Notes: generated from the sequence alone by a model not told the origin. A stretch of DNA of 64,000 bases from Saccopteryx bilineata (GCF_036850765.1 NC_089498.1:56161795-56225794), one strand, 5' to 3'; shown: positions 11,699 to 23,495, counted from the first letter of the stretch. Numbers and translations: made by a program.

Positions 11699-12051
11699 GC
11701 CTGACCAGGCAGTGGCGTAGTAGATAGAGCATTGGAGTGGGACACGGAGGACCCAGGTTCGAAATCCCAATGTTACCAGCTTGAGCATGAGCTTATCTGG
11801 TTTGAGCAAGGGTCACCAGCTTGAGCCCAAGGTCGCTGGCTTGAGCAAGGGGTCACTCAGTCTGCTGTAGCCCCCCCAGCCAAGGCACATATGAATGAGA
11901 AAGCAATCAGTGAACAACTAAGGTGCTACGATGAGGAATTGATCCTTCTCATCTCTCTCCCATCCTGTCTGTCTGTTCCTATCTGTCCCTTTTTATGTCT
12001 CTTTCAGTCTTTGTCACCAAAATAATAATAATAATAATAATAATAAATAAG
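11699..12051 (+). mobile_element. Type B SINE with 12-bp TSD
   Basis: Head CCTGACCAGGCAGTGGCGTA, B box GGTTCGAAATCCC, CT-rich part and an (AAT)n tail. The flanking direct repeat AATTAAAGTTCT (11687-11698 and 12052-12063) is perfect. Confidence 0.95.
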
Positions 12052-12098
12052 AATTAAAGTTCTATGATGTTATAATTCTGTTTTAGAACGTCATCCAA

Positions 12099-12507
12099 GC
12101 CCTGGCCAGTTGGCTCAGTGGTAGAGCGTCGGCCTGGTGTGCAGAAGTCCCAGGTTCGATTCCCAGCCAGGGCATACAGGAGAAGCGCCCATCTGCTTCT
12201 CCACCCCTCCCCCTCTCCTTCCTCTCTGTCTCTCTCTTCCCCTCCTGCAGCTGAGGCTCCATTGGAGCAAAGATGGCCCGTGCACTGGGGATGGCCCCTT
12301 GGCCTCTGCCCCAGGCGCTAGAGTGGCTCTGGTCGCGACAGAGCGACGCCCCGGAGGGGCAGAGCATCGCCCCCTGGTGGGCAGAGCGTCGCCCCCTGGT
12401 GGGCGTGCCAGGTGGATCCCGGTCGGGTGCATGCAGGAGTCTGTCTGACTGTCTCTCCCCGTTTCTAGCTTCAGAAAAATACAAAATAAATAAATAAATA
12501 AATAAAT
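12099..12507 (+). mobile_element. Type A SINE, long form with duplicated 22-mer
   Basis: Intact head (TTGGCTCAGTGGTAGAGCG and GGTTCGATTCCC) and the AAAGATGGCC subfamily body. A 22-bp unit (GCAGAGCRTCGCCCCCTGGTGG) is tandemly duplicated at 12359-12380 and 12381-12402. The tail is (AAAT)n. TSD AACGTCATCCAA is perfect at 12087-12098 and 12508-12519. Confidence 0.95.
12369..12404 (-). promoter_or_regulatory. Two tandem CTCF-core-like blocks in SINE
   Basis: GCCCCCTGGTGGGC occurs at 12369-12382 and again at 12391-12404, 22 bp apart. Both match the complement of the CTCF core. This is the strongest such site in the window because it is doubled. Confidence 0.5.
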
Positions 12508-12519
12508 AACGTCATCCAA

Positions 12520-13129
12520 TCAGAATAAATAAAATTTAATGAATAAAAAGTATCTAGAATATTATGAATAACAGTTGTATATGGCTACCTATAATTTAAA
12601 AATTTATTATCATAAAGCAGTTTGATAAAGGTAGAATTCATAGATCACCTAATACATCACTCAAGGACTATCTAATACACACAACATATCTTGATGCTAC
12701 CCAACAATCATCCAATTATTTCATATTATGAAACAGTCTCAGAGGGGTTAATGCAGCTGCTGATGTTGATCTAGCCAGTAAAAGGCATAATCAGATTTGA
12801 GTTTAAGTCTATTAATTTTAATATGTATAGCTTCTTTTCCAAACCATAGTGCTTTATGAAATTAACATCACAGTCCTTTCATATTCTTTTAATTTTCATA
12901 ATTAGGTATAGCCTTATTCAGTGGATCTGATAATTCCAACTTCAACTAGAATATTTATTCATTTACTTATCCAGCAAATAATATGATTAACTTCTATATA
13001 CTTCAATAGATAACTACAGACTAAAAAGTGAATAAAACAAAGCAGTTGCTGCTACTCTCATTGAAGTCATTTATTAAGCTATTTTCTAGTATTATAGTGC
13101 TCCCTAAATTCAAATTAAAGAGTCAAAAC
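12520..13129. other. AT-rich DNA, nothing recognised
   Basis: No recognised gene, RNA or repeat. Confidence 0.5.
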
Positions 13130-13137
13130 CTATATAG

Positions 13138-13499
13138 CAGGGGTCCCCAAACTATGGCCCACAGCTGCATGCGGTCCCCTGAGGCCATTTATCCGGCCCA
13201 CGCCACACTTCTAGAAGGGGCACCTCTTTCATTGGTGGTCAGTGAGAGGAGCACATTGACCATCTCATTAGCCAAAAGTAGGCCCATAGTTCCCATTGAA
13301 ATACTGGTCAGTTTGTTGATTTAAATTTACTTGTTATTTATTTTAAATATTGTATTTGTTCTTGTTTTGTTTTTTTACTTTAAAATAAGATATGTGCAGT
13401 GTGCATAGGGATTTGTTCATAGTTTTTTTTATAGTCCGGCCCTCCAACGGTCTGAGGGACAGTGAACTAGCCCCTGTGTAAAAAGTTTGGGGACCCCTG
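13138..13499. mobile_element. Non-autonomous hAT transposon, perfect 8-bp TSD
   Basis: A 362-bp element with a perfect 16-bp terminal inverted repeat, CAGGGGTCCCCAAACT. It is flanked by CTATATAG at 13130-13137 and 13500-13507, the 8-bp duplication made by hAT transposases. There is no transposase frame of useful length. The terminal bases are still perfect, which suggests insertion well after the placental radiation. Confidence 0.95.
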
Positions 13500-13683
13500 C
13501 TATATAGGTTTGATAAAGCAGCTTTATTCTGTCTGTTTTTCCTTCCCTGCACCCAGTGGCTGGATGCTGTAGCTTTGGATTGATGCCAAGATGGCAAGAG
13601 GTACTTGACTGGCGAATTCCTATACATCAGATTTTCTACAGCTCTGCCAGGAGAGGTAAACATCTCTGTTTACAGCCCCTCCA

Positions 13684-13890
13684 GCCTGACCTGTGGTGGT
13701 GCAGTGGATAAAACATCAACCTGGAATATTGAGGTCGCCAGTTCTAAACTCTAGATTTGCCTGGTCAAGGCACATACAGGAAGCAACTACTATGAGTTGA
13801 TGCTTCCTGCTTCTACTCCTCCCTCCTCTCTCTAATAATCAATACATAAAATAAATAAAATAAAATAAAACAAAATAAAATAAAAAACTA
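13684..13890 (+). mobile_element. Type C SINE
   Basis: Head CCTGACCTGTGGTGGTGCAG and B-box remnant, ending in a (TAAAA)n tail. The short stretch between the hAT element and this SINE (13508-13683) is unrecognised. A type B SINE follows immediately in the same orientation. Confidence 0.85.
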
Positions 13891-13901
13891 AATAACTCCA
13901 G

Positions 13902-14232
13902 CCTAACCAGGCAGTGGTGAAGTAGATAGAGCATTGGCCTTGGATGCAGAAGACTGAGGTTCAAAACCCTGAGGTCACCGGCTTGAGCGCAGGCTCACCA
14001 ACTTTAGCCCAAAGGTTGCTGATTTGAGCCCAAGTTCACTGGCTTGAGCAAGGGGTCACTGGCTTGGCTGGAGCCCCCATTTTTCCCCACCCAGTCAAAG
14101 CACATATGAGGAAGCAATCAATGAACAAGTAGGTGCCACAATGAAGAATTGATGTTTCTCATCTCTCTCCCTTCCTGTCTGTCTGTCCCTTTCTGTCCCT
14201 TTCTCTCTCTTTCTCTCTCTCACAAAAAAAAA
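13902..14232 (+). mobile_element. Type B SINE
   Basis: Head CCTAACCAGGCAGTGGTGAA, B-box remnant GGTTCAAAACCC, the characteristic GCTTGAGC repeats, a CT-rich region and an A-tail ending near 14232. It sits in tandem with the type C SINE, possibly inserted by its A-tail. Confidence 0.85.
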
Positions 14233-14367
14233 ACAAATCCTACATAACACATATCACCACTGATATCCCTTTCACATCAGAATTCTGGTTCATATTCTTC
14301 CTGTCATTACTCGACTTGCACTCTCATGACTGATCACAAGGCTTCTTGGGTTATTAACTTCTCATTT

Positions 14368-14466
14368 AAATATATCTATATATAAATATATATATAAATA
14401 TATATATAAATATATATATAAGTATATATATAAATATATATAAATATATATAAGTATATATATAAG

Positions 14467-14499
<33 letters not shown>

Positions 14500-14502
14500 C
14501 TC
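14368..14502. repeat. (TA)n-rich microsatellite
   Basis: Imperfect repeats of TATATATAAA type over about 135 bp. Probably polymorphic in length. Confidence 0.95.
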
Positions 14503-14764
14503 CTCCTCTCTTAGTCACACACCAAATGAATCCTTAAAGTGGATTTTCAAAAAATAAAAATATGATTTTCATATACATATAGAAAACACACTTGAAATAT
14601 TAGAACTTGGTATTTATAAGCATTTAAAAAAATATGTTAGCAGAAGAAATCTAGCTTAGATAAAAAACTGATAATGCCCTATAGGGCAACAAAAACATAA
14701 CATTTGGAATCAACTTTTCTACCAGACAGAAGTATACAAGTTAATTTAATTTCCTTTTCACATT

Positions 14765-14930
14765 TTAATTATTTTATTTTAATTTATTTAATTGAATTTT
14801 ATTGGGGTGACACTGATTAACATAATTATACAGATTTTAGGTACCAAATTCTACAATACATCTCTGTATACTGAATTGTATGTTCACCCCCACGTCAAGT
14901 TTTCATCCATGCCATTTATCATTTAACTTC
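14765..14930 (-). mobile_element. L1 3' end fragment
   Basis: The complement of the L1 3' terminus ('ttgaattttattggggtgac') is followed by the 'cagattttaggtaccaaattc' region. It is a short 5'-truncated copy. Confidence 0.7.
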
Positions 14931-16544
14931 ATAATGCCTAAGAGATAATTAATTAGAATAAAGCAAAGTGAAAGTAGATAAATTATCCTAGAGAACTGAA
15001 TAATGTTTAAGCAAACTTATTAAAATGTGCCCTAGAGTGACAATTTAAGAATGTCCTGTGCTTGCTTTTTTTTTTTTTGTCCTATTTCTGAAATTTGGAC
15101 AATATTGCTTGAAGCCACACCAAATTAGTATCTCTTCCTACTCTATTCAGAAATACAACCCAATATTAGGAACTGTCATTTTTAATAATAATGATATTAA
15201 AATTCACTATAGTGTAGGTTGCATATCTGGTACATTGCTCTTAAAAGACCAAATGTAATGCAATCAAATATTTGGAAGCACTACTTTGTTTATGATTCCA
15301 TTTGTAATATTTCTGTCTTCTTATGTAGTTAGGTAAAATGAAAACAACTATGAGTTAATCTGCATGTTATAGATACAAAAAATCTGCGCTAAAAGTAGTT
15401 ATATCACATTTCAATTGATTTCTATTTATTACCAATCTTTCCTGAGGCTTTTAAGATGTCTAATGGATATATTTATTTCATATTCAAGTCTATGTCAAGA
15501 AATAAATTTTAAGCTTTAAAACATAAAAATACAAAACTGATGAATGCTCTTTATCCTCTAAATTTTTAACACAGTTTCATTCCTTTATCATATAAATGAC
15601 ATTGTGCACAGTTTTCCTTTAAGTGATTGCTACTATAGTTGCTGAAAAATAACACATTATTCAAATTTTGTCAGTTCCAGGATCCCACTTAATGTGCTTA
15701 ATCTTTACTGCTGTAGCTCAAAGGGTTCTTTCAATACATATCTGAAAATATTTCTGTTTTCAAATTTATAGAACTTACTGATTTACTGAAAAATTAGAGA
15801 AGAAAATATAAGTATCATTTGCACATCCACACTTGTCAGCCTTTTTCTTAACCAATGAGAATCTCCTTACCTTCATAAACGCTACTGGTTCAGAGAGTTT
15901 GCAAAATGCCCTCTCCTTCCTTCCTCTTCTGCCTGAAGAGGAAACAGTGAAGAAATCTGAAACTGGCAACTCCAGATGCTTGTATCTTAATGCTTTCTCT
16001 TATTTATGCTCCAGGTTTGAATTTCTACAAAGTTAGAAATCCTATTTACATGTTTCACTACAAGGCCAAATTTAATTTGTCCTACACAGGATATATCAGC
16101 TTTTCTTCATATTACCTTTCTTTACTGAAACTGTAGTTTCTTTCAACATAACTCCAACTTCTATTCCCAAGTACCCATCACCATAGAGTCCAAGTGCCTT
16201 CTTTGCATTAAAGATATGAGTCATTGTTGATGTCATTCTCCCTAATTGTCATATGCTGGTTACTCTAAGCCACACTATTTAAATCTGTATAAAAATGCCC
16301 TGTTCTTTTTTATGACTCTTTAATATTCCTGTCACCAGACCATGAACTCCAGATGTTTGCCTTTAGGTGGTTCAGAATCTGCACAATATTTTAAAATTAG
16401 CTAAAAGAGACTAAAAGTAATTGTCAAAACGTGAATCTTCATTTGTCTGCAGGGAAGCCAGACTGAAGGATACAACTAGGAAGGAGAAGAATAGCAATAT
16501 ATGTGTGGGGATAGTAGATGGATATTAAGATCCCTATGATTTTC
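14931..16544. other. AT-rich DNA, no feature supported
   Basis: It contains a T-run at 15066-15078. The open frames around 15775-16036 overlap on both strands and have no recognisable motif. A faint L2-like stretch ('accatgaactccagatg') lies near 16338. Confidence 0.5.
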
Positions 16545-16935
16545 TTTCTTATGTAATTATTTGTTCATTTGTTTGATTAATCTATTTTTGATATACATTA
16601 TAGTAGTTTCAGGTATACAACATTAGTAATTCAATATTTTTTATATATGTGGAATGTTCACCACAGTAAGTCTAGTTAACATCAGTCATTATAAATAGTT
16701 ACAGAATTCTTTTTCTGTATAAAATTTCTATCTTAGCAACTTTCAAATATGCAATATGGTGTTACTATACTCTCTATGTTGTTCATTATATCCCCATGCC
16801 TTATTTATTTTGTAACTAGAAGGTAGTACATTTTGAGCCCCATTATCCATTTCACCCAATCCCATCCACTATGCTTAATATGTGTCCATATTAATAATAC
16901 TTTTATGGTTAACAATCCTGTGTCATCATTTTTTG
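16545..16935 (-). mobile_element. Old L1 3' UTR fragment
   Basis: The plus strand shows the classic antisense 3' UTR of older L1s ('agtagtttcaggtatacaac', 'gttcattatatccccatgcc'). Confidence 0.65.
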
Positions 16936-17694
16936 TTCTTGCTTAAATTATGTGCATAGTTATCTCTTTGATGCACTCTTTCAATTAAGTTTATTAGAGT
17001 TACACACCTCTAATAATACTTGTCATTTAAAATCATTCTGTTTTCATTATTTTTAGCATCTATCCTGACCCTGTTATAAGTGATGTTTATTAAAATACAT
17101 TCTTCTGATTTGCTACACCTGTGATACAAGATCCCTGCCACAGACCTGAAGACACTACATGTTTATGTTTTATTGGTTTGTTTTACCTTAAAATATATAG
17201 TTATAAATTTAAATACATGCTAAACCTATATGGTTCTGAAAAGCCAGATGTTACAAGGCCTCATAATATAAAATCATTCTTGAATCAACTATCACAACTG
17301 AATTAAAAATTAGAAAAGATTATATAAAATAATAACATGACAAAAAGATGATATCTAGGATCAGATAATCTCCTATCAGTATACATTTAAGCCTCTCATA
17401 TCAGCCCACATGTCATATGTGAACTATACATTACCACCTACCTTGGGATCCACTATCAACTCCACAGTCAAACCTGATTAAGTCACAATACATTTCTCAA
17501 TATTATTTACATACTTAGTGGTAGAACTATTACAACATACATATTCTCTGTATATGTACAGATTTAATTAAAATTTCCCTTCCCATTTATGCTATATAAA
17601 GAGTTTTAAATGAATAAAATTTCTCAAATTATAATTAGAAATTTTCCCTCCCTTTCTACCTTACCCACCTTTCCTCATTGAATATGTTTACTAT
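16936..17694. other. AT-rich DNA, nothing recognised
   Basis: No gene, RNA or clear repeat boundary. Confidence 0.5.
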
Positions 17695-17865
17695 TGTTTT
17701 ATTTCTATTTTTTAATTTCAATTTTTAATTTATTTTGTTGACATGGTTGCAAGTGTCTCACTCAATATAACACCCTCTACTCTCCTCATCATGTGAAGTC
17801 TCCTTCCACTTACATTCTCCCCTCTTTACCCTCCCTACCTCTACCTCCTTTTCTTTATTTTTTGA
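17695..17865 (-). mobile_element. L1 3' end fragment
   Basis: The complement of an L1 3' end: 'attttgttgacatggttgcaag' and 'tctcactcaatataacaccctc', like the copy at 5385. Confidence 0.6.
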
Positions 17866-18004
17866 TATATTTATTTCAAAAACTAACTCATAATGAACAC
17901 CAACCATGTGTCTTTGAAGTAACAGTTTATATCACTGCCACTACAGTCAGTCAAGTAAAATCTGGGAAACATTGGTCTCTTCTTTTTAAAATAGAAATAA
18001 CTGA

Positions 18005-18225
18005 TATCATCATAACTATTATTTCTTGAATATCTATCTACTATGCAATTGACAATATTGTAATGTCTAATATTTTATTCCAAAATATAAGTTGAATAAT
18101 TTTTCAAAATAATACATAATTATCATCATAATTACCAGTATGATCATAATTATCATTTTTTAAACATCTACTATGTAATTATTTTAACAGTATTTTAGTG
18201 TCTTAATATTTTAGTCCAAAATATA
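18005..18225. repeat. Diverged tandem duplication of about 130 bp
   Basis: 'ctactatgcaatt...attttattccaaaatata' (from 18039) recurs as 'ctactatgtaatt...attttagtccaaaatata' (from 18169), an offset of about 130 bp. The shared 'atctactatg' part resembles the core of MIR SINEs, so this could be a duplicated old MIR fragment. Confidence 0.55.
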
Positions 18226-18615
18226 TTTTAAGTTGACTCATGTCCAAAAGCATACATAAAACACTTTCAGGCAGTTCCTCAAAGAGAAATAAAGTGACTT
18301 AATAAGATGCCTCCAAATAAACAGAAAATTTCTATTGCATTTGATACAATTTCAAGTATTATACGCAAATTGATATTCAATAATGTTTCTGGATAATAAT
18401 CATTGAATAATATTGCATTTTCCAAAGCTCATTTTTACTTGTTTCTCACTTTTCAGAATTAATTTGACCTTTTAAAAACTAAGTAAATATATTTGAAGAT
18501 TTTGCACTATATATCTTAAATTTTAAATATTTAATTACAAATGGCAATTTAATATGTGTAATTTTTCAAACCACACCTCCCGTAACTGGAGGTGTAATGA
18601 GAGAAAAACATGATT
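18226..18615. other. AT-rich DNA, nothing recognised
   Basis: No recognised feature. Confidence 0.5.
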
Positions 18616-18838
18616 TGGGTGCTAATTATGATCCAGGTGCTGTTGTATATGCTTTACAAGTTTGAACTTAGTAAATCTTCAAAATTCTATGAGTTATGTA
18701 CTATCATTAGAGTCATTATATTGAATAGGAAACTGAGACAAGCAGATATTAAATATTTTTTCAAGATTACACAACTACATAGTGATAGGTCTAAGAGTTA
18801 AGCACAGGAAGTCAAACTATAGAGCTAATATTCTTTAC
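18616..18838 (+). mobile_element. MIR SINE
   Basis: Follows MIR order: '...gatccaggtgctgt', then 'gaataggaaactgagacaagcag', then 'caagattacacaactacatagtg'. MIRs are tRNA-derived SINEs mobilised by L2 and shared across mammals. It is strongly diverged, as expected. Confidence 0.8.
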
Positions 18839-20447
18839 CAAATGGTAAAGAATTAAATATTCATAAATTAGAACAAGAAGTGATCATTGACTGATACAGC
18901 TTAGATTGTGGCTTAATTTAGTTCTTTAAGTGCATGGGCAATTTGTAAATTGGAGTAGATTACTTTATGTGAGCTTAATTTTAAAAATATAAATACATAT
19001 TAATTTTTAATCTTTAGGCTACATTTTGATGGATTGAATTTTGATAACTCTAGGCATATAATAAATGAATCTATCAAACATTTCAATAGGAAGCTGCAAA
19101 GTGAATAGATTGTATTCCTTACTTAATAATATATGACACCTCTATTTTATTCAGTAGTGAAAATGAGATGAAATGAAGCATCTTGAGGAATAGCATAAAA
19201 TAAGTGATAAGAGGAGAGATCCTGGGGTTGGATTGGCAATAGAGAAGGGATAGTTTGTGTCTTTGTACTTCATAAATTCCAAATGGCCATGCTTCATGAA
19301 AAAATGTCTTTCAGACTGTAATTCACTATGTGCTGTCCGGAGGCATGGGCTCAGACTAGGAATAAAAGAATCTTCAAGAGAAGTATAATAATTTTAGATT
19401 TATTCAAAACATTAAAAAGTATCTCTCAAAGTTGTCTAAGGAAATATGATAGAGTACTATTCAAAGGATATGCTTTCTTGGATTAACTTAATCCACAATT
19501 TTAATTCACAAATCAAAATGTAATGCTTCTGCAAAGATTACTGAATGAGAAAGCATATAATTTGAACTGAATTATCTGATATTTGCAACTCATGAAGTGG
19601 CACATCATGTTTGTAACTTCTGGAGATGTCAAAGAGACAAGCTATAAATTTTTACATCTAAAATTTTTGTATTATATTCAAAATATTAAGTATGATGTCT
19701 TTGGAATTGCTTCTATTATTATATAAATTTTGAGTACTAAACTTTTCATGTGATCACATGTTAATGTCCAACTAGCTGTAGTAGACCATGAAAAAACAAG
19801 TTAAAGATAATTTACCTTATTTATCCTTTTGTTTTGCATATCAGCCTAGGATTTGGTATAGGACCTTATACAGAGTTGGTGCCTGATAAATATTTGTTAA
19901 CTGGTAAGCAGTGAAAGATTGAGAAATAGGCAACTTTGTAACTAAAGGCTAAGAATACATATTAATTACCTTGTTTTTGAAAATAATCTAAATGTAATTA
20001 ACACTAACAGACTTTCAAACATTCTTCATGGGGAACCTTGCTGTTCTAATCAAGAAAGCCAAAAAATTAAACTTCTTCCTAATGAAGAGAGAAAAGTAAT
20101 CTACATCTTTTTACCTTTTTTTTAAACAATAGGGATAAAAGAGAGATTAAGCCAAACTAAATTATCACTAAAATATCTGATCAAGGTGTTACATTGTTTT
20201 CATTTAACACCACATGATGCATGCATTTTCTGTCTTGCACTTTAGATTTGCATTTCATTCATATTTTTACATAAAAGAATATTTTATAAAATTGCCAACA
20301 ATAGCTTTACTTTGAATCAATGTTACTTACGATTTCTTAATCTACAGAAAAACTATCAACAACTTTTTCAATAAAGCAAGAATTAAATCAAATGCTCAGG
20401 GACATGATTCATGTCTATGTACCTTCATTTAAATTACATTTTTTTTT
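18839..20447. other. AT-rich DNA with an L2-like tail
   Basis: Mostly unrecognised. At 19851-19905 ('ggtgcctgataaatatttgtt') it matches the 3' tail of L2. Confidence 0.5.
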
Positions 20448-20810
20448 TGTATTTTTCTGAAGCTGGAAACAGGGAGAGACAGTCAGACAGACTCCCGCAT
20501 GCGCCCGACAGGGATCCACCCGGCACGCCCACCAGGGGGCGATGCTCTGCCCCTCCAGGGCGTCGCTCTGCCGCGACCAGAGCCACTCCAGCGCCTGGGG
20601 CAGAGGCCAAGGAGCCATCCCCAGCGCCCGGGCCATCCTTGCTCCAATGGAGCCTCGCTGTGGGAGGGGAAGAGAGAGACAGAGAGGAAGGAGTGGGGGA
20701 GGGGTGGAGAGGCAGATGGGCGCCTCTCTTGTGTGCCCTGGCCGGGAATCGAACCCGGGACCTCTGCATGCCAGGCCGACGCTCTACCACTGAGCCAACC
20801 AGCCAGGGCT
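20448..20810 (-). mobile_element. Type A SINE, well preserved
   Basis: The complement of the head ends at 20810 (AACCAGCCAGGGCT). The B box and the body with GGATGGCCC are intact. Long T-runs lie at both ends (20441-20448 and 20813-20836), so the insertion was into a T-rich target. The high CpG content of the body suggests a young copy. Confidence 0.9.
20527..20540 (+). promoter_or_regulatory. CTCF-core-like block in SINE
   Basis: GCCCACCAGGGGGC, a full match to the CTCF core on the plus strand. It faces the opposite way to the blocks in plus-strand SINEs. Confidence 0.45.
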
Positions 20811-20829
20811 ACTTTTTTTTTTTTTTTTT

Positions 20830-21579
20830 TTTTTTTACCAAAAGATGTTCAGAAAGTATATAAAGTGGCTCAAAGCTAGTACAAAATCCAGGAAATTATT
20901 ACAATGTCCTCCCTCAACAGCTAAGGTTTAAGAAATGATATGTTCAAACCACCAGCAGAGGAAAGTTTTCATTGTAGGATTTTAAGAACCCTCAATGGAT
21001 TAATTTATCTGTACTATGGAAGGATAATTGAGTCACACACACAAAAAAACAACAACAGTAATTTGAGATGAAACAGTGTTCCAAACTTTGTACAAGGTAT
21101 CTAAAATATCTTCTAACAGAATTGAGATTTTTTCACTTCCTTCCAGACAATTATAGTCAGAAAAAGAGTCATCAAACTTCATGTCAAGTGGACTATAGAA
21201 GAATCTCCGACACCTACAATCACAACTAAATCAATGTAAATATGAAAAAGTCATAGTTTTCCATAATGAAATTTGAAAAGAAGTAACATTTAGTGGGTTG
21301 ATTCACTTAATATGACAGGACTTCTATCATTACTTGTTAATGGCTCTCTGAAAAAAAATTACTAAGGATATTTAACAGAAAACAATACTGACATTTAGAA
21401 AGGTCAAATTACACAGTTCAATAAAAAGAAAACATGGGGTTTAAATTCAGTATTTTTCTTTTTTCTAGATAAGTTGCTTTTCTTCTAAACCAGTGAGTAC
21501 CAAGATCACATTTCACAGATCAGTAAAATGTGGTCCAATATACGTGCCCCCAAATGACAAGGACAATGTATTATAAAAT
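20830..21579. other. AT-rich DNA, nothing recognised
   Basis: No gene, RNA or repeat end recognised. Confidence 0.5.
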
Positions 21580-21591
21580 TGAGATGTTCTT

Positions 21592-21957
21592 TTTTTTTTT
21601 TTCCCCTGAAGTTGGAAACAGGGAGGCAGTCAGACAGACTCCCGCATGCGCCTGACCGGGATCCACCTGGCATGCCCACCAGAGGGCGATGCTCTGCCCA
21701 TCTGGGGCGTTGCTCTGTTGCAACCAGAGCCATTCTAGCGCTTGAGGCAGAGGCCATTGAGCCATCCTCAGCACCCGGGCCAACTTTGCTCCAATGGAGC
21801 CTCGGCTGCGGGAGGGGAAGAGAGAGACAGAGAGGAAGGAGATGGGGAGGGGTGGAGAAGCAGATGGGCGCTTCTCCTGTGTGCCCTGGCCGGGAATCGA
21901 ACCTGGGACTCCTGCATGCCAGGCCAATGCTCTGCCACTGAGCCAACCGGCCAGGGC
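21592..21957 (-). mobile_element. Type A SINE with 12-bp TSD
   Basis: AAAGTTGGCC subfamily. Perfect TSD TGAGATGTTCTT at 21580-21591 and 21958-21969. The A-tail complement is at the left and the head complement at the right. Confidence 0.95.
21674..21687 (+). promoter_or_regulatory. CTCF-core-like block in SINE, one mismatch
   Basis: GCCCACCAGAGGGC differs at one position from the best copies. CTCF tolerates some change here, but binding cannot be inferred. Confidence 0.35.
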
Positions 21958-21969
21958 TGAGATGTTCTT

Positions 21970-22470
21970 ATTTTAAAAAATAGAAATTAATGAAAATAAA
22001 TATATGAGCTCTCATAAAATATTATTGTGTACTCTAAAGGTCTCACTAGATTTACTTTTCTCAGTACTACAATTTCTGTGTGCTTCTTATTCTCTTCAAA
22101 GAATGTCCCAATGTACACTGTTTAAATAAGAGGACTTAAAAATTATTCTCTTAACATATGTGTTTGTACATACTTTAATTAAAATGGAAACTGATTACTT
22201 ACTGGTATAAATCTTGTATACTGGTATAAATCACTGGTATTATTATTAATGTGATCTACTTCTCATCATATTACTTATTTAAAGTAGTAGGTAAGACTGA
22301 GATAAACTGAGTTTAAAAATATTCCTCTAATATTTTTCATAGATTGCATATATGAAATTATGGCTTGCACTTAGTGTAACTAGTTACAACTTCGGTTTAT
22401 GTTTAAAGTATGATAGTGAGTAAGGTACAACAGTAAAGTGTCTGATGTGTTTTCCTGATAACTGAACTGA
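21970..22470. other. AT-rich DNA, nothing recognised
   Basis: No recognised feature. It borders the left arm of an inverted repeat. Confidence 0.5.
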
Positions 22471-22620
22471 TTATATTTATTCTTCTCCACATAGTTTAAA
22501 TTAGACCTTAAGAATTGAGCATACTCATTGTTTGACATTAGTGGAAATTCTTATCTTTTTCCCAGTTCGTTCTACATGAACCGACTGTAGTGACTTGGAG
22601 TCGCCCACATTTAGAGTGAC
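22471..22620. repeat. Left arm of a 150-bp inverted repeat
   Basis: Its reverse complement recurs at 23893-24048. Blocks in order: TATTTATTCTT, AGTTTAARTTAGACC, TGGAAATTYTTATCTT, ATGAACCRACT, GACTTGGAGTC, CCCACATTTAGAGTG. By eye roughly four in five bases agree. The family is not recognised: it could be two oppositely oriented copies of one unknown repeat, or the ends of one element. Confidence 0.8.
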
Positions 22621-22861
22621 TACATAGGGCATAACATCATTAGTTGTTTTTATCTTCTAGATTAAGAAAAATTAAGTTTTTTGTTTGTTTGTTTGTTTTA
22701 CTGTTAGGAAGAATTTCTTGGTAATGGTAAATGTGTTCCTGCTCTTATTGCACCTTTTTACTCAATCCCAACCAAATACATAAGAAAAGAATTTCCATAA
22801 CCCCTGTAGAAAGAGTATTGCATTTGTTTTAATTTTTTTACCTGGTGTATCTTTTGTCATC

Positions 22862-22862
<1 letters not shown>

Positions 22863-22908
<46 letters not shown>
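22863..22908. repeat. (AC)23 microsatellite
   Basis: Uninterrupted dinucleotide run between the two inverted-repeat arms. The stretch 22621-22862 holds a (TTTG)n run near 22681 and is otherwise unrecognised. Confidence 0.98.
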
Positions 22909-22910
<2 letters not shown>

Positions 22911-23065
22911 GCTTTAAGCAGAGAGGAAAATGGAAACTTCAGACCTATATCAGAGCAGAAGTCACTTTATTGCAAGGGAAGATCAAGTCTCTAACCTCTT
23001 AAGAAATATGACATATCTCATAGCATATAACTCAACCAACCTTGAAACCATAAAATTTACAGGGG

Positions 23066-23122
23066 AAAAGAGAAAATTCTACTTGAAACACTAAAAAGAG
23101 AAAATTCTACTTGAAACACTAA
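23066..23122. repeat. 28-bp perfect tandem duplication
   Basis: The unit AGAAAATTCTACTTGAAACA (first 20 bases) starts at 23071 and again at 23099, with no visible mismatch. This is a recent slippage-type duplication. Confidence 0.9.
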
Positions 23123-23308
23123 AAATATACTACAATTTTTTAAGTATTGTCTTCAAAGAAATGCCAATTAGATTTCTCTAAATATGCTTTAGCTTTTTCT
23201 TTTCTTTTTTACATTTTCACAATCCATGGTTAATATTGGTATATTGTCATTCTTTCCTTTGTTAATAAAATTTATTTGGCAATTTTAAGAATTTTAGGTA
23301 CTATTCTG

Positions 23309-23495
23309 GGTAGGTAGTTCAACTGGTTAGAGGATTCTCCCTATACACCAAGGTTATAGGTTCCATCCTAAGTTAAGACCCACAAAAGAATCAACCAATG
23401 AATGCATGAATAAGTGGAACAATGTCAATGTTTATCTCTCCCTACCTCTTCCTTCCTCTCTCTCTAAAATCAATCAATAATTAAAAAAAAAAGAA
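23309..23495 (+). mobile_element. Type D (VES-like) SINE
   Basis: tRNA-like head (GTAGTTCAACTGGTTAGAGG), B-box remnant GGTTCCATCC, pyrimidine tract and A-tail. It lies inside the loop of the inverted repeat. Confidence 0.75.

Noticed and set aside
12083..12519. Overlapping open frames of 100-150 codons in both strands of the type A SINEs (here and at 3829-4292, 20411-20879, 21506-21976, 28894-29293, 35918-36294)
   Set aside because: They arise because the GC-rich SINE body has few stop codons. The same peptides recur wherever the SINE occurs and are broken differently in each copy.
15775..16036. Opposed open frames of 64 and 67 codons
   Set aside because: No recognisable motif, no splice context, and length expected by chance in a window of this size.
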